Shown piece by piece: positions 8,983-18,849 of a stretch of DNA of 64,000 nt (positions are counted from its first letter, which is position 1; each line of letters opens with the position of its first letter). The stretch spans positions 33,507-97,506 of the forward strand of contig JBASGW010000014.1 of NCBI GenBank assembly GCA_049653745.1, read 5' to 3'. The notes below the pieces were generated by a model. It was not told where the DNA came from, ran no database searches, and saw only the letters and a program-made list of their open reading frames with translations. This DNA is from CANDYO01 sp049653745. Lineage in GTDB: Bacteria; Pseudomonadota; Alphaproteobacteria; Rickettsiales; CANDYO01. The position numbers and the translations under genes were made by a program.

Positions 8983-9638
8983 TCAATCAAATTTTAGGTT
9001 ATCACTTTAATAACCCCCTATTACTCAATGAAGCTCTCACTCACCCTAGCCTACGCTCTGGACATAAATCTTTAAGTTATGAGCGCCTAGAATTCTTAGG
9101 AGACTCTGTATTAAGCTTTATAATATCAGAGTTGCTGATGAATAATTTTCCTACCGAAGAAGAAGGTAAATTAGCTAAAAGAAGAGCCTACTTAGTTTCC
9201 GGAGAAATGATTACTAAAATAGCCACCCAAGTGAATCTTGGTGATAAAATTATAATGACAGAAGCTGAATCTAAATCAGGTGGCAGAGAAAATGACCATA
9301 ACCTTGAAAATGTTTTAGAGGCCATTATTGCTGCTATTTACTTTGATGGTGGCTTTCCTTCCATCAAACCAATTATTTATGACTTATGGCAACCTTTTAT
9401 TGAACAAATGGTTGAAGTCCCCATCGATTCTAAAAGTAAATTACAAGAAATTTTACAAAGCAAAGCAAAGGGTTTGCCTCAATATAAATTAATTGAATCT
9501 TCCGGCCCCGAGCATATGCTTACGTTTAAAATTAGCTTATTAGTTGATGGTTATGAAGAAGTGGTAGCAACTGGTAAATCAAAACAACAAGCCGAGAAAA
9601 ATGCGGCAACTTTATTATTGGAAAAAATGAATGAGTAA
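8979..9638 (+). CDS. rnc: Ribonuclease III
   Basis: Double-strand-specific endonuclease that matures rRNA and some mRNAs. The 219 residues contain the signature ERLEFLGDSVLSF with the catalytic acidic residues (about 36-48), NVLEAIIAAIYFDGG with the second metal-binding Glu (about 110-124), and a C-terminal double-stranded-RNA-binding domain from DSKSKLQEILQ to the C-terminus with the KSKQQAEKNAA helix. Translationally coupled on both sides: 4-base overlap with hemY, 8-base overlap with era. rnc-era pairing is common in Proteobacteria. Confidence 0.97.
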   Translation: MINQILGYHFNNPLLLNEALTHPSLRSGHKSLSYERLEFLGDSVLSFIISELLMNNFPTEEEGKLAKRRAYLVSGEMITKIATQVNLGDKIIMTEAESKSGGRENDHNLENVLEAIIAAIYFDGGFPSIKPIIYDLWQPFIEQMVEVPIDSKSKLQEILQSKAKGLPQYKLIESSGPEHMLTFKISLLVDGYEEVVATGKSKQQAEKNAATLLLEKMNE

Positions 9639-10569
9639 AATAACAAAAGCAGCTTTTGTTGCTATCTGCGGAACTCCTAATGTTGGTAAATCAACAATAT
9701 TAAATAAAATTATTGGCACCAAAATCTCTATTGTGAGCCCTAAAGTGCAAACCACAAGAACTTCCTTAAAAGGAATACATAACCAAGATAATTGCCAACT
9801 AGTATTTGTGGATACTCCAGGTATTTTCTCGCCCTCTAAACCTCTAGAAGAAGCCATAGTGAAAACCGCTTGGTCTGGGCTTGAAGGCATTGATATAGTT
9901 TTATTGGTTGTTGACCCTATTAAAGGAATTTGTCCAGATACTTACAATATTATCGAAAAGCTTAAAAATAATAAAATTGAACCTATTTTATTAATTAATA
10001 AACAAGACTTGGTTACCAAAGAAAAATTAAATAGACTTCTTGGGGCATGCAAACAGATTGATATTTTTAAAAACATTCTAACCATCTCTGCAATAAAAGA
10101 TCAAGGCTTTGCTGAATTAATGGAATATTTAATTACTCAAGCCCCAGAATCTCCATGGTATTTCCCAGAAGATCAATTAACCACCACTTCATTAAAAGTA
10201 ATTGCCTCTGAAATTACTCGTGAAAAATTATTCTTAAATCTTTCAGATGAACTTCCCTACGCCTTAACTGTGGAAACTGAATCTTGGGAAACCCAGAAAA
10301 ATGGAAGCATTAAAGTTAATCAAACCATTTTTGTCTCTCGTGAATCTCATAAGCCCATTATTTTGGGAAGCAAAGGCGATATGATTAAAAAAATTGGGAT
10401 GCAAGCCAGAAAAGAAATAGAAGAGCTAGCTGAAACTAAAATACATTTATTTATTTTTATAAAAGTTAGAGAAAATTGGTTTAGTGATCCTGAAAGATAT
10501 GATTATCTTGGAATGCAACAGCCAACTAAAAATCATCACAAGCCTAATAAGCCTAAGAAAAAAATATAG
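9631..10569 (+). CDS. era: GTPase Era
   Basis: Essential GTPase that binds the 3' end of 16S rRNA and assists 30S assembly. In 312 residues: G1 GTPNVGKST near residue 14, the switch region with TTRTS, G3 DTPG, G4 NKQD, G5 SAIKDQG, then a KH RNA-binding domain with ILGSKGDMIKKIGMQARKEIEEL. The Lys/Pro/His-rich tail (PTKNHHKPNKPKKK) is an extension beyond the KH domain. It is the last gene of the hemC-era run; a 64-base gap with a candidate promoter follows. Confidence 0.97.
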   Translation: MSKITKAAFVAICGTPNVGKSTILNKIIGTKISIVSPKVQTTRTSLKGIHNQDNCQLVFVDTPGIFSPSKPLEEAIVKTAWSGLEGIDIVLLVVDPIKGICPDTYNIIEKLKNNKIEPILLINKQDLVTKEKLNRLLGACKQIDIFKNILTISAIKDQGFAELMEYLITQAPESPWYFPEDQLTTTSLKVIASEITREKLFLNLSDELPYALTVETESWETQKNGSIKVNQTIFVSRESHKPIILGSKGDMIKKIGMQARKEIEELAETKIHLFIFIKVRENWFSDPERYDYLGMQQPTKNHHKPNKPKKKI

Positions 10570-10573
10570 TTGT

Positions 10574-10602
10574 TTGCATATTGTATAAATTTCTGTTATA
10601 AA
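10574..10602 (+). promoter_or_regulatory. Candidate sigma-70 promoter for the ABC-F gene
   Basis: TTGCAT at 10574-10579 and TATAAA at 10597-10602 are separated by 17 bases and lie 31 bases before the ABC-F start codon. The -10 is good and the -35 only fair. Confidence 0.4.
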
Positions 10603-10633
10603 ATTAGCCGTTTACTCTTAGGTTATTATAAAT

Positions 10634-12238
10634 ATGTTGACTATCAACGACCTTGCCTTTCTATATGGCGCAAAACTACTTTTTGCAAATGTTAATTTAA
10701 CCTTTAATAAGGGCCAAAGACTAGGATTAGTTGGTGGGAATGGAGCTGGAAAATCTACCTTCCTTAAATTAGTTGCTGGAGAAGAAGAACCTTCAACTGG
10801 AGAAATAAACTTAGCTAAGAGAACCAGGGTTGGCTGGCTTAAGCAAGACCAATTTCAATATGAAAATGTTTCTATAATAAATACCGTAATTGCTGGTAAT
10901 AAAACTCTCTGGAATGCTATTTGCGAAAAAGAAGAATTACTAGCTAAAGATGAATGTGATGATGCAACAGGTTACCGCCTTGGTGAATTAGAGCACATCA
11001 TAATGGAGTGCGATGGCTATGAAGCAGAAGCAGTGGCAGGAGATTTATTAATTGGTTTAGGAATAAAAGAAGAATATCATCATCAACCCTTATCTATTTT
11101 ATCCGGAGGTTATAAACTCCGAGTATTATTAGCTCAAAGCTTATTTGATAATCCAGATCTTTTATTATTAGATGAACCAACTAATCATCTAGATATTATT
11201 TCTATTTATTGGTTAGAAAATTATCTTAAAGAAACCTTTAAAGGCGCTTTAGTTTTTATTTCTCATGATGTTTTATTTGTAAATAATCTAGCCACTCATA
11301 TTCTAGACGTAGACTATGGAGATATTACTCAATATACCGGTAATTATTATAGTTTTGTGCAGCAGAAAAAAGAGGTAATGGAGCAAAAAGAAAAAGAATT
11401 TGCTCATTTAGAGAAAAAAATTTCCACCATGCGAGTCTTTGTAGAAAAATTTAGAGCCTCTGCTTCTAGATCTAAACAAGCTCTTTCTCGTGAAAAATTA
11501 ATAGATAAAATAGAATTACCTGATATCAAAAAAACTTCTAGAATTACCCCTAATTTTTATTTTAGACCAAAACGTCCTTCTGGGAAACAAGCTCTAGAAG
11601 TAAAAGATATATGCAAATCTTATGGCGAACGTAAAATTCTAAACAAAGTGAATTTTTCTGTAAATAGAGGCGATAAAGTTATAATTATTGGACCAAATGG
11701 TATTGGTAAATCTACCTTACTCAAGATATTACTTGGTCACATAGAAGCCAATAATGGATCTTTCGAATGGGGATATGAAGCTCATAAATCATATTTTGCT
11801 CAAGATCATCATGAATTATTAAATCAACCGATAACTGCCTATGAGTGGATTTGCGAGCAATTACCTAATGAGCCCACCAGCAAATTAAGATCTGTTCTGG
11901 GTCATGTTTTATTCGGTCAAGATGATGCTCATAAAAATATCCTCCAAATATCAGGAGGCGAAGGAGCTAGACTTCTATTAGCTAAAATAATGCTTGAAGA
12001 AAGTAATTGTTTAATTCTTGATGAACCAACAAATCACTTAGATATAGAAGCCAAAGAAGGGCTAAAAAAAGCATTAATTGAATTTCCTGGAACTTTAGTT
12101 ATGGTAACGCATGATAGAGACTTCGCTTCTAGCATAGCCACTAGAATTATTGCCATCACTGAGAAAAAAATTATTGATTATAAAGGAACTTATCAAGAAT
12201 ATTTAGATAAATTTGGACAAGATTATTTTAAAAACTAA
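10634..12238 (+). CDS. ABC-F family ATPase, YbiT-like
   Basis: Soluble twin-ATPase of the ABC-F family, whose members act on ribosomes rather than in transport; there are no membrane segments. 534 residues. First ATPase domain: GGNGAGKST, the signature LSGGYKLRVLLAQ, LLLDEPTNHLD. A charged linker follows (about 250-310, with QKEKEFAHLEKKISTMRVF and ASRSKQALSREK). Second domain: GPNGIGKST, ISGGEGARLLLAK, LILDEPTNHLD. The linker and the FGQDD segment match the YbiT subfamily better than EttA or Uup. It stands alone, with its own probable promoter. Confidence 0.9.
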   Translation: MLTINDLAFLYGAKLLFANVNLTFNKGQRLGLVGGNGAGKSTFLKLVAGEEEPSTGEINLAKRTRVGWLKQDQFQYENVSIINTVIAGNKTLWNAICEKEELLAKDECDDATGYRLGELEHIIMECDGYEAEAVAGDLLIGLGIKEEYHHQPLSILSGGYKLRVLLAQSLFDNPDLLLLDEPTNHLDIISIYWLENYLKETFKGALVFISHDVLFVNNLATHILDVDYGDITQYTGNYYSFVQQKKEVMEQKEKEFAHLEKKISTMRVFVEKFRASASRSKQALSREKLIDKIELPDIKKTSRITPNFYFRPKRPSGKQALEVKDICKSYGERKILNKVNFSVNRGDKVIIIGPNGIGKSTLLKILLGHIEANNGSFEWGYEAHKSYFAQDHHELLNQPITAYEWICEQLPNEPTSKLRSVLGHVLFGQDDAHKNILQISGGEGARLLLAKIMLEESNCLILDEPTNHLDIEAKEGLKKALIEFPGTLVMVTHDRDFASSIATRIIAITEKKIIDYKGTYQEYLDKFGQDYFKN

Positions 12239-12265
12239 CCTAGAACTATTAATTAGGAGCACATT

Positions 12266-12916
12266 ATGAAAAAGTTCATGTTAATATACTTACTATTAAT
12301 TTCCAATATTTCTTTAGCAGAATCAACCCAAAATAATAATGAAAAATATATCATATTTGCAAGACATGGAGAAACTCATTATAACGTTAAAAAATTGCTT
12401 ACAGGGCGTGGCTCAAACCCTGATTTAAATGAAGAAGGAGTAAAGCAGGCCTTAGAACTTGGTAAAAAATTATCTCAAGATTTCTCAGAAAACTTACAAA
12501 TTGAACTCATTGTAAGCAGCGATATGAAGCGCACTAACAAAACTTCTAATCTTGTTAACACCCATCTTTCTGTGCCTTTAATCTATAATAGTCAATTACA
12601 AGAAGTGGATAGAGGAGGATTAGAAGGGAAACCACTAGCTGAAGTAATTCCAATTATAAATTCTATTCCAGAAAATCAATCTCACCCTATATATGGCGGA
12701 GAAAGTACTGAAGAATTTAGAAATAGAATTATTGGAAATATTTGTAAATATTATTATGCTCCAGAAAAAGTAATCTTACTTGTGGCTCATGGTTATGCAG
12801 GCGAAATTGCTCATCATTATTTTAAAAATGAAAATATAAAACTTGGTAATTCCGATTATATAATATTTACTTCTAGGGATTTAGAAAATAAATGCTCCCC
12901 TCATAAGAAAGTTTAA
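12266..12916 (+). CDS. Exported histidine phosphatase family protein
   Basis: Phosphoglycerate-mutase-like histidine phosphatase of 216 residues. The first 19 residues (MKKFMLIYLLLISNISLAE) look like a Sec signal peptide, so the enzyme is probably periplasmic. The catalytic RHGET motif appears in FARHGETHYN, the conserved Arg/Glu region includes SSDMKRTNKTSNL and LQEVDRGGLEGK, and the second His is in LLVAHGYAGEI. All catalytic elements are present; the substrate is unknown. A strong SD (AGGAG) precedes the start. It shares one base with ygfZ (TAATG). Confidence 0.85.
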   Translation: MKKFMLIYLLLISNISLAESTQNNNEKYIIFARHGETHYNVKKLLTGRGSNPDLNEEGVKQALELGKKLSQDFSENLQIELIVSSDMKRTNKTSNLVNTHLSVPLIYNSQLQEVDRGGLEGKPLAEVIPIINSIPENQSHPIYGGESTEEFRNRIIGNICKYYYAPEKVILLVAHGYAGEIAHHYFKNENIKLGNSDYIIFTSRDLENKCSPHKKV

Positions 12917-13734
12917 TGACTTATACAATCTTAAATGAGCGGGCAGTTATTGAGATAACTGGTGAAGATAAATTCAAATTTCTTCAAGGGTTAATTACTA
13001 ATAACATCAATAATTTATCTAAAGAACAATCAGTTTATGCCTGCATGCTAACACCTCAAGGTAAATATTTTTCAGATTTTTTTTTCTATTTAAATCACGA
13101 TAATATTATTGGAGACATTCCTAAAGTCAGAGCTAATGAAATAATTCAAAAATTAAATTTATATAAACTAAGAAGTAAAGTTATGATAAATCTTTGCCCA
13201 GATTATAAAGTTATTTCACTCTTAAATGAACCTATTGATTCTATCAATGAAATGGTTGTTTTTTCTGATCCCAGAAATAATAACCTTGGCTATAGAAGCT
13301 ATATTAAAAATAATATAATTATCGAAAAAAGAACTCCAGATAAATATGCTTATAACCTAGCAAGAATTGAGAATTTTATTCCCGAAGGTGATCAAGATTT
13401 AATTCCTGAGCAATCCTTTATTTTGGAATATGGATTTGATCAATTAAATGCTATAGATTACACTAAGGGCTGCTATGTTGGTCAAGAACTAGTAGCTAGA
13501 ACTCATTATAATGGGATCATCAGAAAAGAAATTGTTCAATTAGAAGGAATAAATGAGTTGCCTAAACTTGGATCAATAGTTTATTCTGGAGAAAAAAAGC
13601 TAGGAATTATTTGCTCAAGTGTTTTTAATAAAGCATTAGCGTTAATTAGAGTAGCAGATTATAATAACTTATCACCTAACGCAGAAATTTTTGTAGATAA
13701 TCAAAAAGTTAAGCTAATATTTAAGGTAAAATAA
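12916..13734 (+). CDS. ygfZ: Folate-binding protein YgfZ (GcvT-like)
   Basis: Tetrahydrofolate-binding protein of the GcvT fold that assists iron-sulphur cluster assembly or repair and tRNA methylthiolation. The diagnostic motif K-G-C-Y-x-G-Q-E is present (YTKGCYVGQELVARTHYNG, about residues 183-201). The N-terminal ITGEDKFKFLQGLITNNI matches the family opening. 272 residues, slightly short of the E. coli protein. Coupled by a one-base overlap to the upstream phosphatase and followed at 2 bases by cpoB. Confidence 0.93.
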   Translation: MTYTILNERAVIEITGEDKFKFLQGLITNNINNLSKEQSVYACMLTPQGKYFSDFFFYLNHDNIIGDIPKVRANEIIQKLNLYKLRSKVMINLCPDYKVISLLNEPIDSINEMVVFSDPRNNNLGYRSYIKNNIIIEKRTPDKYAYNLARIENFIPEGDQDLIPEQSFILEYGFDQLNAIDYTKGCYVGQELVARTHYNGIIRKEIVQLEGINELPKLGSIVYSGEKKLGIICSSVFNKALALIRVADYNNLSPNAEIFVDNQKVKLIFKVK

Positions 13735-13735
13735 A

Positions 13736-14398
13736 ATGATTAAGTATGTTTTTTTAATTTTAATATTTTTTAGTAATTTATCTTACGCTGAAAATTTTGA
13801 TGAAGATAACTTTCTCAATGAAAATGCTAGCGAGCCAACAATAACTCAACTCACCGATAAAATAGAAAGACTTGAACATGAGTATAAATTATTACAAAAA
13901 AAATATGAATCTCTTGCAGCAGATGTTGAATATAGATTTAAGCAGCTTGAATCGAATCAAAATAAAAGCACATCTAATGCGAAAATAGAACCCAGCAAAA
14001 ATACTGATCCTAAATTAGCAAAAACTAAATTTACAGATGCTTATTCTTTATTGAGAGAACAAAAATATAATGAAGCTGAAGCTGCATTTTCTGAATTTAT
14101 AAAATTATATCCCAATAATTCTTACACTGGCAATGCTTATTACTGGTTAGGAGAGAGCTTTATGCTACGTAAAAGATATGATAAAGCAGCTTTAAACTAT
14201 CTACAATCATTTAGTAAATTTCCAAAAAATGACAAGGCTGATTTAAGTATGATTAAATTATCCTCAGCTTTAAATCTTTTAGGAAAGAAAAAAGAAGCTT
14301 GCGCTGTAATTTCTAAATTAAAAGTTAAAAAAGATAAGTTAAATCCTACATTGCAAAAGTTATTGAGCAAAGAAACTAAAATAGCAAATTGTAAATAG
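13736..14398 (+). CDS. cpoB: CpoB (YbgF)-like periplasmic TPR protein
   Basis: Periplasmic coordinator of outer-membrane constriction and PBP1b activity in relatives. 220 residues: signal peptide 1-18 (ending SYAE), a coiled coil (about 35-75, IERLEHEYKLLQKKYESL), a low-complexity linker and then C-terminal TPRs (AEAAFSEFIKLYPNN, NAYYWLGESFMLRKRYDKAA). This is the YbgF order. It usually sits beside tol-pal, but no tol or pal gene is seen here; instead it closes a three-gene unit with the phosphatase and ygfZ. Confidence 0.88.
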   Translation: MIKYVFLILIFFSNLSYAENFDEDNFLNENASEPTITQLTDKIERLEHEYKLLQKKYESLAADVEYRFKQLESNQNKSTSNAKIEPSKNTDPKLAKTKFTDAYSLLREQKYNEAEAAFSEFIKLYPNNSYTGNAYYWLGESFMLRKRYDKAALNYLQSFSKFPKNDKADLSMIKLSSALNLLGKKKEACAVISKLKVKKDKLNPTLQKLLSKETKIANCK

Positions 14399-14421
14399 AT
14401 ACTCATTAGTATGAAATTTTA

Positions 14422-14450
14422 TTTCTTTCTCTAATCCATCTGTGTATAAT
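14422..14450 (+). promoter_or_regulatory. Candidate promoter of the asmA unit
   Basis: A perfect TATAAT at 14445-14450 with a weak TTTCTT at 14422-14427 and a 17-base spacer lies 44 bases before the AsmA start. The -10 carries most of the support. Confidence 0.45.
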
Positions 14451-14494
14451 GAAAGGAATATAGATCTTAAGACGTTTAAAAATAAGAGTTTTGA

Positions 14495-17374
14495 ATGAAA
14501 TCAATAAAGATATTAATCGCTTTAATTGCAGTTGCCGTTCTTGCCTTTTTTCTAGCACCTAATTTAGTTAATCTTGATAAATATGTAAATCTTAGCATCA
14601 AATCTGCTGAAGAAAAAATAGGAAAAGAACTAATTATTCAAGGCAAACCAACCATAGATATTTCTTCAGAAATACGAATTACTCTACCAAATTTTCTTAT
14701 GGTAAACAACACACAAACCCCGTCTTTAACTCTTATACAAGCAGATAGCTTAGTACTATATATTTCTCCACATAACTTCCTCTTTGGTAATAATAAAATA
14801 AATAAAATTGAAATAAATAATCCAACTATCAATCTTGATTATTTTGATAATTTTCATAGCTTCATAACAATGCATCAAAACTCTGATTTTGCTGAGTTCA
14901 TTATTAATAATGGAGTAATATGGAAAAATAACTCTTCATATATTACTAAACTTAATACCATAACAAATTTACATTCATCCAAATTATCCACTATAAAGGG
15001 AACTTTTGTTATTGATAATAATGTTTTAAATATATCAGCCAATATCTCTAGGCCAGATATACACTCAACTCAAGCTTTAACATTAAATATTTATGATCAG
15101 CATACCAGCATAGATACTAAAGCTACTTTAAAGAGATTAAACAATAGATTGGAAATGAGTGGAGATATAAAGTTTAATATAGATGGAACATCCTTAATTG
15201 TTGATTATTTTACTAAATTAATGCCCTTTATCTCAAGCATGAAAAAAGATCATCTTGATGATCCAATAATTATCTCAGCTAATTTTGATCATAAAGATAA
15301 TTATACAGATGTTAGTAACCTTAAAATAAATTCTAAAGATATAGATGGAACAGGAAATATAACTTTTGCAACAAGTGGAAATTCTAACATTAAAGCTTAT
15401 TTAGATTTTGAGAAAATTAATTTTAATAAGATACTTTCCTTAAATAAATCCACTCTAGCTTCATCTAATCAAATCTATATAGAAGATAGTTCAAATAATT
15501 TTAGAAGCAATGACTATGCGGATTTAAGTTTTTTAAACAGCAGTGATGCGGATATTAAAATTAACATTAAAGAAATTAATATTCAAAATATAACATTAAA
15601 TGACTTTGTTTTAGATTTTGGAGTTATGAATCAAAAAGTTACCAATGGATCTATAATTTTTAATATTGCTGGCAAAGGTGTGAATTCAAAATTTAGCATT
15701 TCTAATCTCAGCTTACACAGCATTGACTATACTAATGTTTTATTAGGAACTTTCGAAAATAGTGGAAATAATATCAATGACACTTCTGCGTTATTTGGCC
15801 TTAGTGATTATTTTCTTATTGAACAAAATAACTTAGATTACTCAATAAATTCTCAAATAATTATCTCAGACGAAGAGATTTCACTTTTTAATTTAGTTGG
15901 GAAAATTGGCAATGATGGAGGAACTTTATCAGGGAATATAGCCAGCAGAGTGGATCAAATGGATAACTATAATATTGATCTTAATTTTGATAAAATAAAT
16001 TTAGATAATATTGATCTTCCTCTATTTAAAACTAGGTTTAAAAGCCTTATGATGGACTCAGATAAAGATGATTATTTAACCAAATTTATTTGGTTTAGAA
16101 CACTTTCTTCAAACTATAGTATAAAATTTTCTTTCACCAATACTAACCTAAAAAATCAAAAAATTGATAACCTTGTTGTGCTTTGCAATTTATCTCCTGC
16201 AAAAATGCAGCTTAAGGGCTTAATAAAATCATCTTTCTTGAGTTCTGATTTTGCACTTAATCTTGAAGCATTAGATATAAAGCCCACAATTAAACTTGTA
16301 GTTACTGGTGACAATCTTGATTACGATGCTCTAATGTTAGTATCTTCAAATTTATTTGATACTAATTCAGACATAGACTCCTCTCAAAACGAAGAATTAT
16401 GGAGCAGCACTAAACTTAATCTTTTTAAGATAAATAAATATTCAGCTATTTTTGAAATTGGCCTTAAAAAGGCTAAGGTAAAAAATTATAATTTAAATAA
16501 TTTTATTTTATACTCTCATACTAGTGGCGATATCTTGTATATAGATAATCTTAATTTTAATATATATAATGGTATAGTTCAATCAGGTGGCAATATAAGT
16601 TTTTTCACTCCTGCTTTATATCAGTTTTCTTTCTCCGGGTCTAATCTTGATTCTAAAAATTTATTTGCTGATAACTTGCCAGGATTAGATGCTTTTGATG
16701 GCCCCCTTTCATTTACCACTTCTTTTATAGCCGATGGAGATTCTCCAAAAGATCTAATAGAAAATCTTAACATGTCCATTAATTTTGCAAGCTTAGGAAT
16801 GACACTTAATGGCATTGATAGCGACGTTGTTGTTGATATTGCACTACAAAGAAAATCGTTACCAAAAGATAGTATATTATCAAATATAGATTTATCTTTA
16901 AGTTCAGGATCAACTCTTATAAATAACCTAAGTGGCTCAATAAAAGGATCGAAAGGAATTCTTAATAGCAACGATGTAACTTTTCAAACTAGGTTTAATA
17001 ATGCTGCAAGCGCTTTCACCATAGACTTAAATAAACTTACCCTCTCTTCTAATACTCAATTTTTATTTATGCCATATACTGGGAATCCTATAACTTATAA
17101 TATTATAACAAATGGTGATCTAAAAGGACCATTACAATCTACAATAGACGATAAAAACCTAGTAAAATTTGTTAAAGATGCATATGGCATTGTAACGCAA
17201 GAAGATATAGCTGAAGCCAAAAAACTCAAAAGAAAAGCTCAACAGCAACCTAATCCTAGCAATCTAGTAGATGATCCTTCAGATCAAAAATATCTTTACT
17301 ATAAATTAATTCAAGAAGATACAGAGGCAAAAGAACAAGCTGAAAACAACGCTTCATCAAACACGAATCAATAA
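14495..17374 (+). CDS. AsmA family protein
   Basis: Large inner-membrane-anchored periplasmic protein (959 residues) of the AsmA/TamB-type bridge-like family, implicated in phospholipid transport or outer-membrane assembly. The N-terminal membrane segment and AsmA opening are clear: ILIALIAVAVLAFFLAPNLVNLDKY, then EEKIGKELIIQGKPTID. The body is a long beta-rich, Asn/Asp/Ser-rich region, and the end (GPLQSTIDDKNLVKF onward) resembles the AsmA C-terminal domain, with a charged Gln/Glu-rich tail. Followed after 8 bases by the AmpG-like permease. A second, separate AsmA-type protein is encoded at 42711-45338. Confidence 0.85.
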   Translation: MKSIKILIALIAVAVLAFFLAPNLVNLDKYVNLSIKSAEEKIGKELIIQGKPTIDISSEIRITLPNFLMVNNTQTPSLTLIQADSLVLYISPHNFLFGNNKINKIEINNPTINLDYFDNFHSFITMHQNSDFAEFIINNGVIWKNNSSYITKLNTITNLHSSKLSTIKGTFVIDNNVLNISANISRPDIHSTQALTLNIYDQHTSIDTKATLKRLNNRLEMSGDIKFNIDGTSLIVDYFTKLMPFISSMKKDHLDDPIIISANFDHKDNYTDVSNLKINSKDIDGTGNITFATSGNSNIKAYLDFEKINFNKILSLNKSTLASSNQIYIEDSSNNFRSNDYADLSFLNSSDADIKINIKEINIQNITLNDFVLDFGVMNQKVTNGSIIFNIAGKGVNSKFSISNLSLHSIDYTNVLLGTFENSGNNINDTSALFGLSDYFLIEQNNLDYSINSQIIISDEEISLFNLVGKIGNDGGTLSGNIASRVDQMDNYNIDLNFDKINLDNIDLPLFKTRFKSLMMDSDKDDYLTKFIWFRTLSSNYSIKFSFTNTNLKNQKIDNLVVLCNLSPAKMQLKGLIKSSFLSSDFALNLEALDIKPTIKLVVTGDNLDYDALMLVSSNLFDTNSDIDSSQNEELWSSTKLNLFKINKYSAIFEIGLKKAKVKNYNLNNFILYSHTSGDILYIDNLNFNIYNGIVQSGGNISFFTPALYQFSFSGSNLDSKNLFADNLPGLDAFDGPLSFTTSFIADGDSPKDLIENLNMSINFASLGMTLNGIDSDVVVDIALQRKSLPKDSILSNIDLSLSSGSTLINNLSGSIKGSKGILNSNDVTFQTRFNNAASAFTIDLNKLTLSSNTQFLFMPYTGNPITYNIITNGDLKGPLQSTIDDKNLVKFVKDAYGIVTQEDIAEAKKLKRKAQQQPNPSNLVDDPSDQKYLYYKLIQEDTEAKEQAENNASSNTNQ

Positions 17375-17382
17375 AATAAAAA

Positions 17383-18849
17383 ATGATAAAACTATTAAAT
17401 AACAATCTAAAGAAAATGGTTAGTAATTATAGAATATTATCTGTGCTATTTCTTGGATTTTCTGCCGGAATTCCTTTAGCTTTAACCGGTTTAACTTTAA
17501 GTATGTGGATATCTCGCCTTGATATAGATATTAAGACTATAGGTTTATTCTCTTTAGTCACTCTCCCTTTTTCTTTTAAATATCTTTGGTCATCAATATT
17601 TGACTATGTCCCTATACCATATTTTACTAGAAAATATGGATTAAGAAGGGGCTGGTTAATTTTTGTACAAATATGCTTAATTTTTGTAATAATGGCGCTT
17701 GGTAACACCTCTCCACTTGAAAATATTACTCTTACTGCCGCAATTGCTTTCTTCGTTGCATTTTTTTCAGCAACTCAAGATATTATTATTGATGCCTTAA
17801 GGATTGAAATATTAGAAAAAGAAGAGCAAGGTTTGGGGGCCACCATGTATGCCTATGGCTATAGAATTGCTATGCTAGTGTCTGGAGCCGGATCTTTATT
17901 ACTAGCAGACCATATTTCCTGGAAAATGGTTTATGTGATAATGAGTCTAAATATATTAGTAGGTATTGCTGCAGTATTATTTTTAAAAGAACCTACCCAT
18001 TCTGATAAAAAACTTGAAGAATTAAGACAATTTAAATTAAGCTTATCTTCAATCATAAACTATCTAAAAAAAGCAACATGGCTTCATATTATTTTAATTT
18101 TATTAGTAAGTTATAAAATATTATCTTATATCTATTTTATAACTTTCGATGAATCTATTGGCTATATAGGCAATGCTTTATTCTTTACTATTATTGTTAT
18201 TTCTTTTCATCTTAAAAACAAATCAATATCTAAATCTTTACCTGAACCAATATTAGATTTTTGTAGTAGGCCTAAATGGCTTCATATCCTGCTTTTTGTA
18301 ATTTTTTATAAGATTGCAGATACTTTAATTAGCACCCTTCAAAGTAAATTTTATGTAACTATGGGATTCTCTAATAGTGAAATCGCTTATATTACTAAAG
18401 GATTAGGTTTTATAATGACTCTTGCGGGTTTATTTATTGGAGGAATAATCTATTATCGTTTAGGAACCTTTAAAAGTTTGCTCATTTCTGGAATATTACA
18501 AATTTCCTCTAACTTATTATTTATTTGGGTTGCAAATCAACAGCATGATTTGGTAGCGTTATCAATAACCATAGCAATAGAAAATTTCACTGGCGCTATC
18601 GGGAATGTAGTAATTATAGCTTATTTAAGTGGATTATGTAATATTGCATATGCCGCCACCCAATATGCATTACTTTCTTCACTCGCTAATATAGGAAGAA
18701 CTATAATTGCGGCACCAGCTGGTTATTTAGTGGCTGCAATTGGATGGAAGCAATTTTTTATTATTACAGCTTTTGCTGGCATTCCAGGCATAGTATTATT
18801 ATATTTAATTTTTAAAAAAGAGCCCTCTTTTATCCATGAATCTTCATAA
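17383..18849 (+). CDS. ampG: AmpG-like MFS permease
   Basis: Major-facilitator permease of the AmpG type, which imports anhydro-muropeptides for wall recycling in characterised bacteria. 488 residues with about 12-14 hydrophobic segments. The N-terminal FLGFSAGIPLALTGLTLSMW, the block LPFSFKYLWSSIFDYVPIPY and the ATQDIIIDALRIEIL motif are AmpG-like. Rickettsiales carry several AmpG paralogues, so the substrate is not certain. The 3' end overlaps a response-regulator gene by 14 bases, implying coexpression. Confidence 0.85.
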   Translation: MIKLLNNNLKKMVSNYRILSVLFLGFSAGIPLALTGLTLSMWISRLDIDIKTIGLFSLVTLPFSFKYLWSSIFDYVPIPYFTRKYGLRRGWLIFVQICLIFVIMALGNTSPLENITLTAAIAFFVAFFSATQDIIIDALRIEILEKEEQGLGATMYAYGYRIAMLVSGAGSLLLADHISWKMVYVIMSLNILVGIAAVLFLKEPTHSDKKLEELRQFKLSLSSIINYLKKATWLHIILILLVSYKILSYIYFITFDESIGYIGNALFFTIIVISFHLKNKSISKSLPEPILDFCSRPKWLHILLFVIFYKIADTLISTLQSKFYVTMGFSNSEIAYITKGLGFIMTLAGLFIGGIIYYRLGTFKSLLISGILQISSNLLFIWVANQQHDLVALSITIAIENFTGAIGNVVIIAYLSGLCNIAYAATQYALLSSLANIGRTIIAAPAGYLVAAIGWKQFFIITAFAGIPGIVLLYLIFKKEPSFIHESS

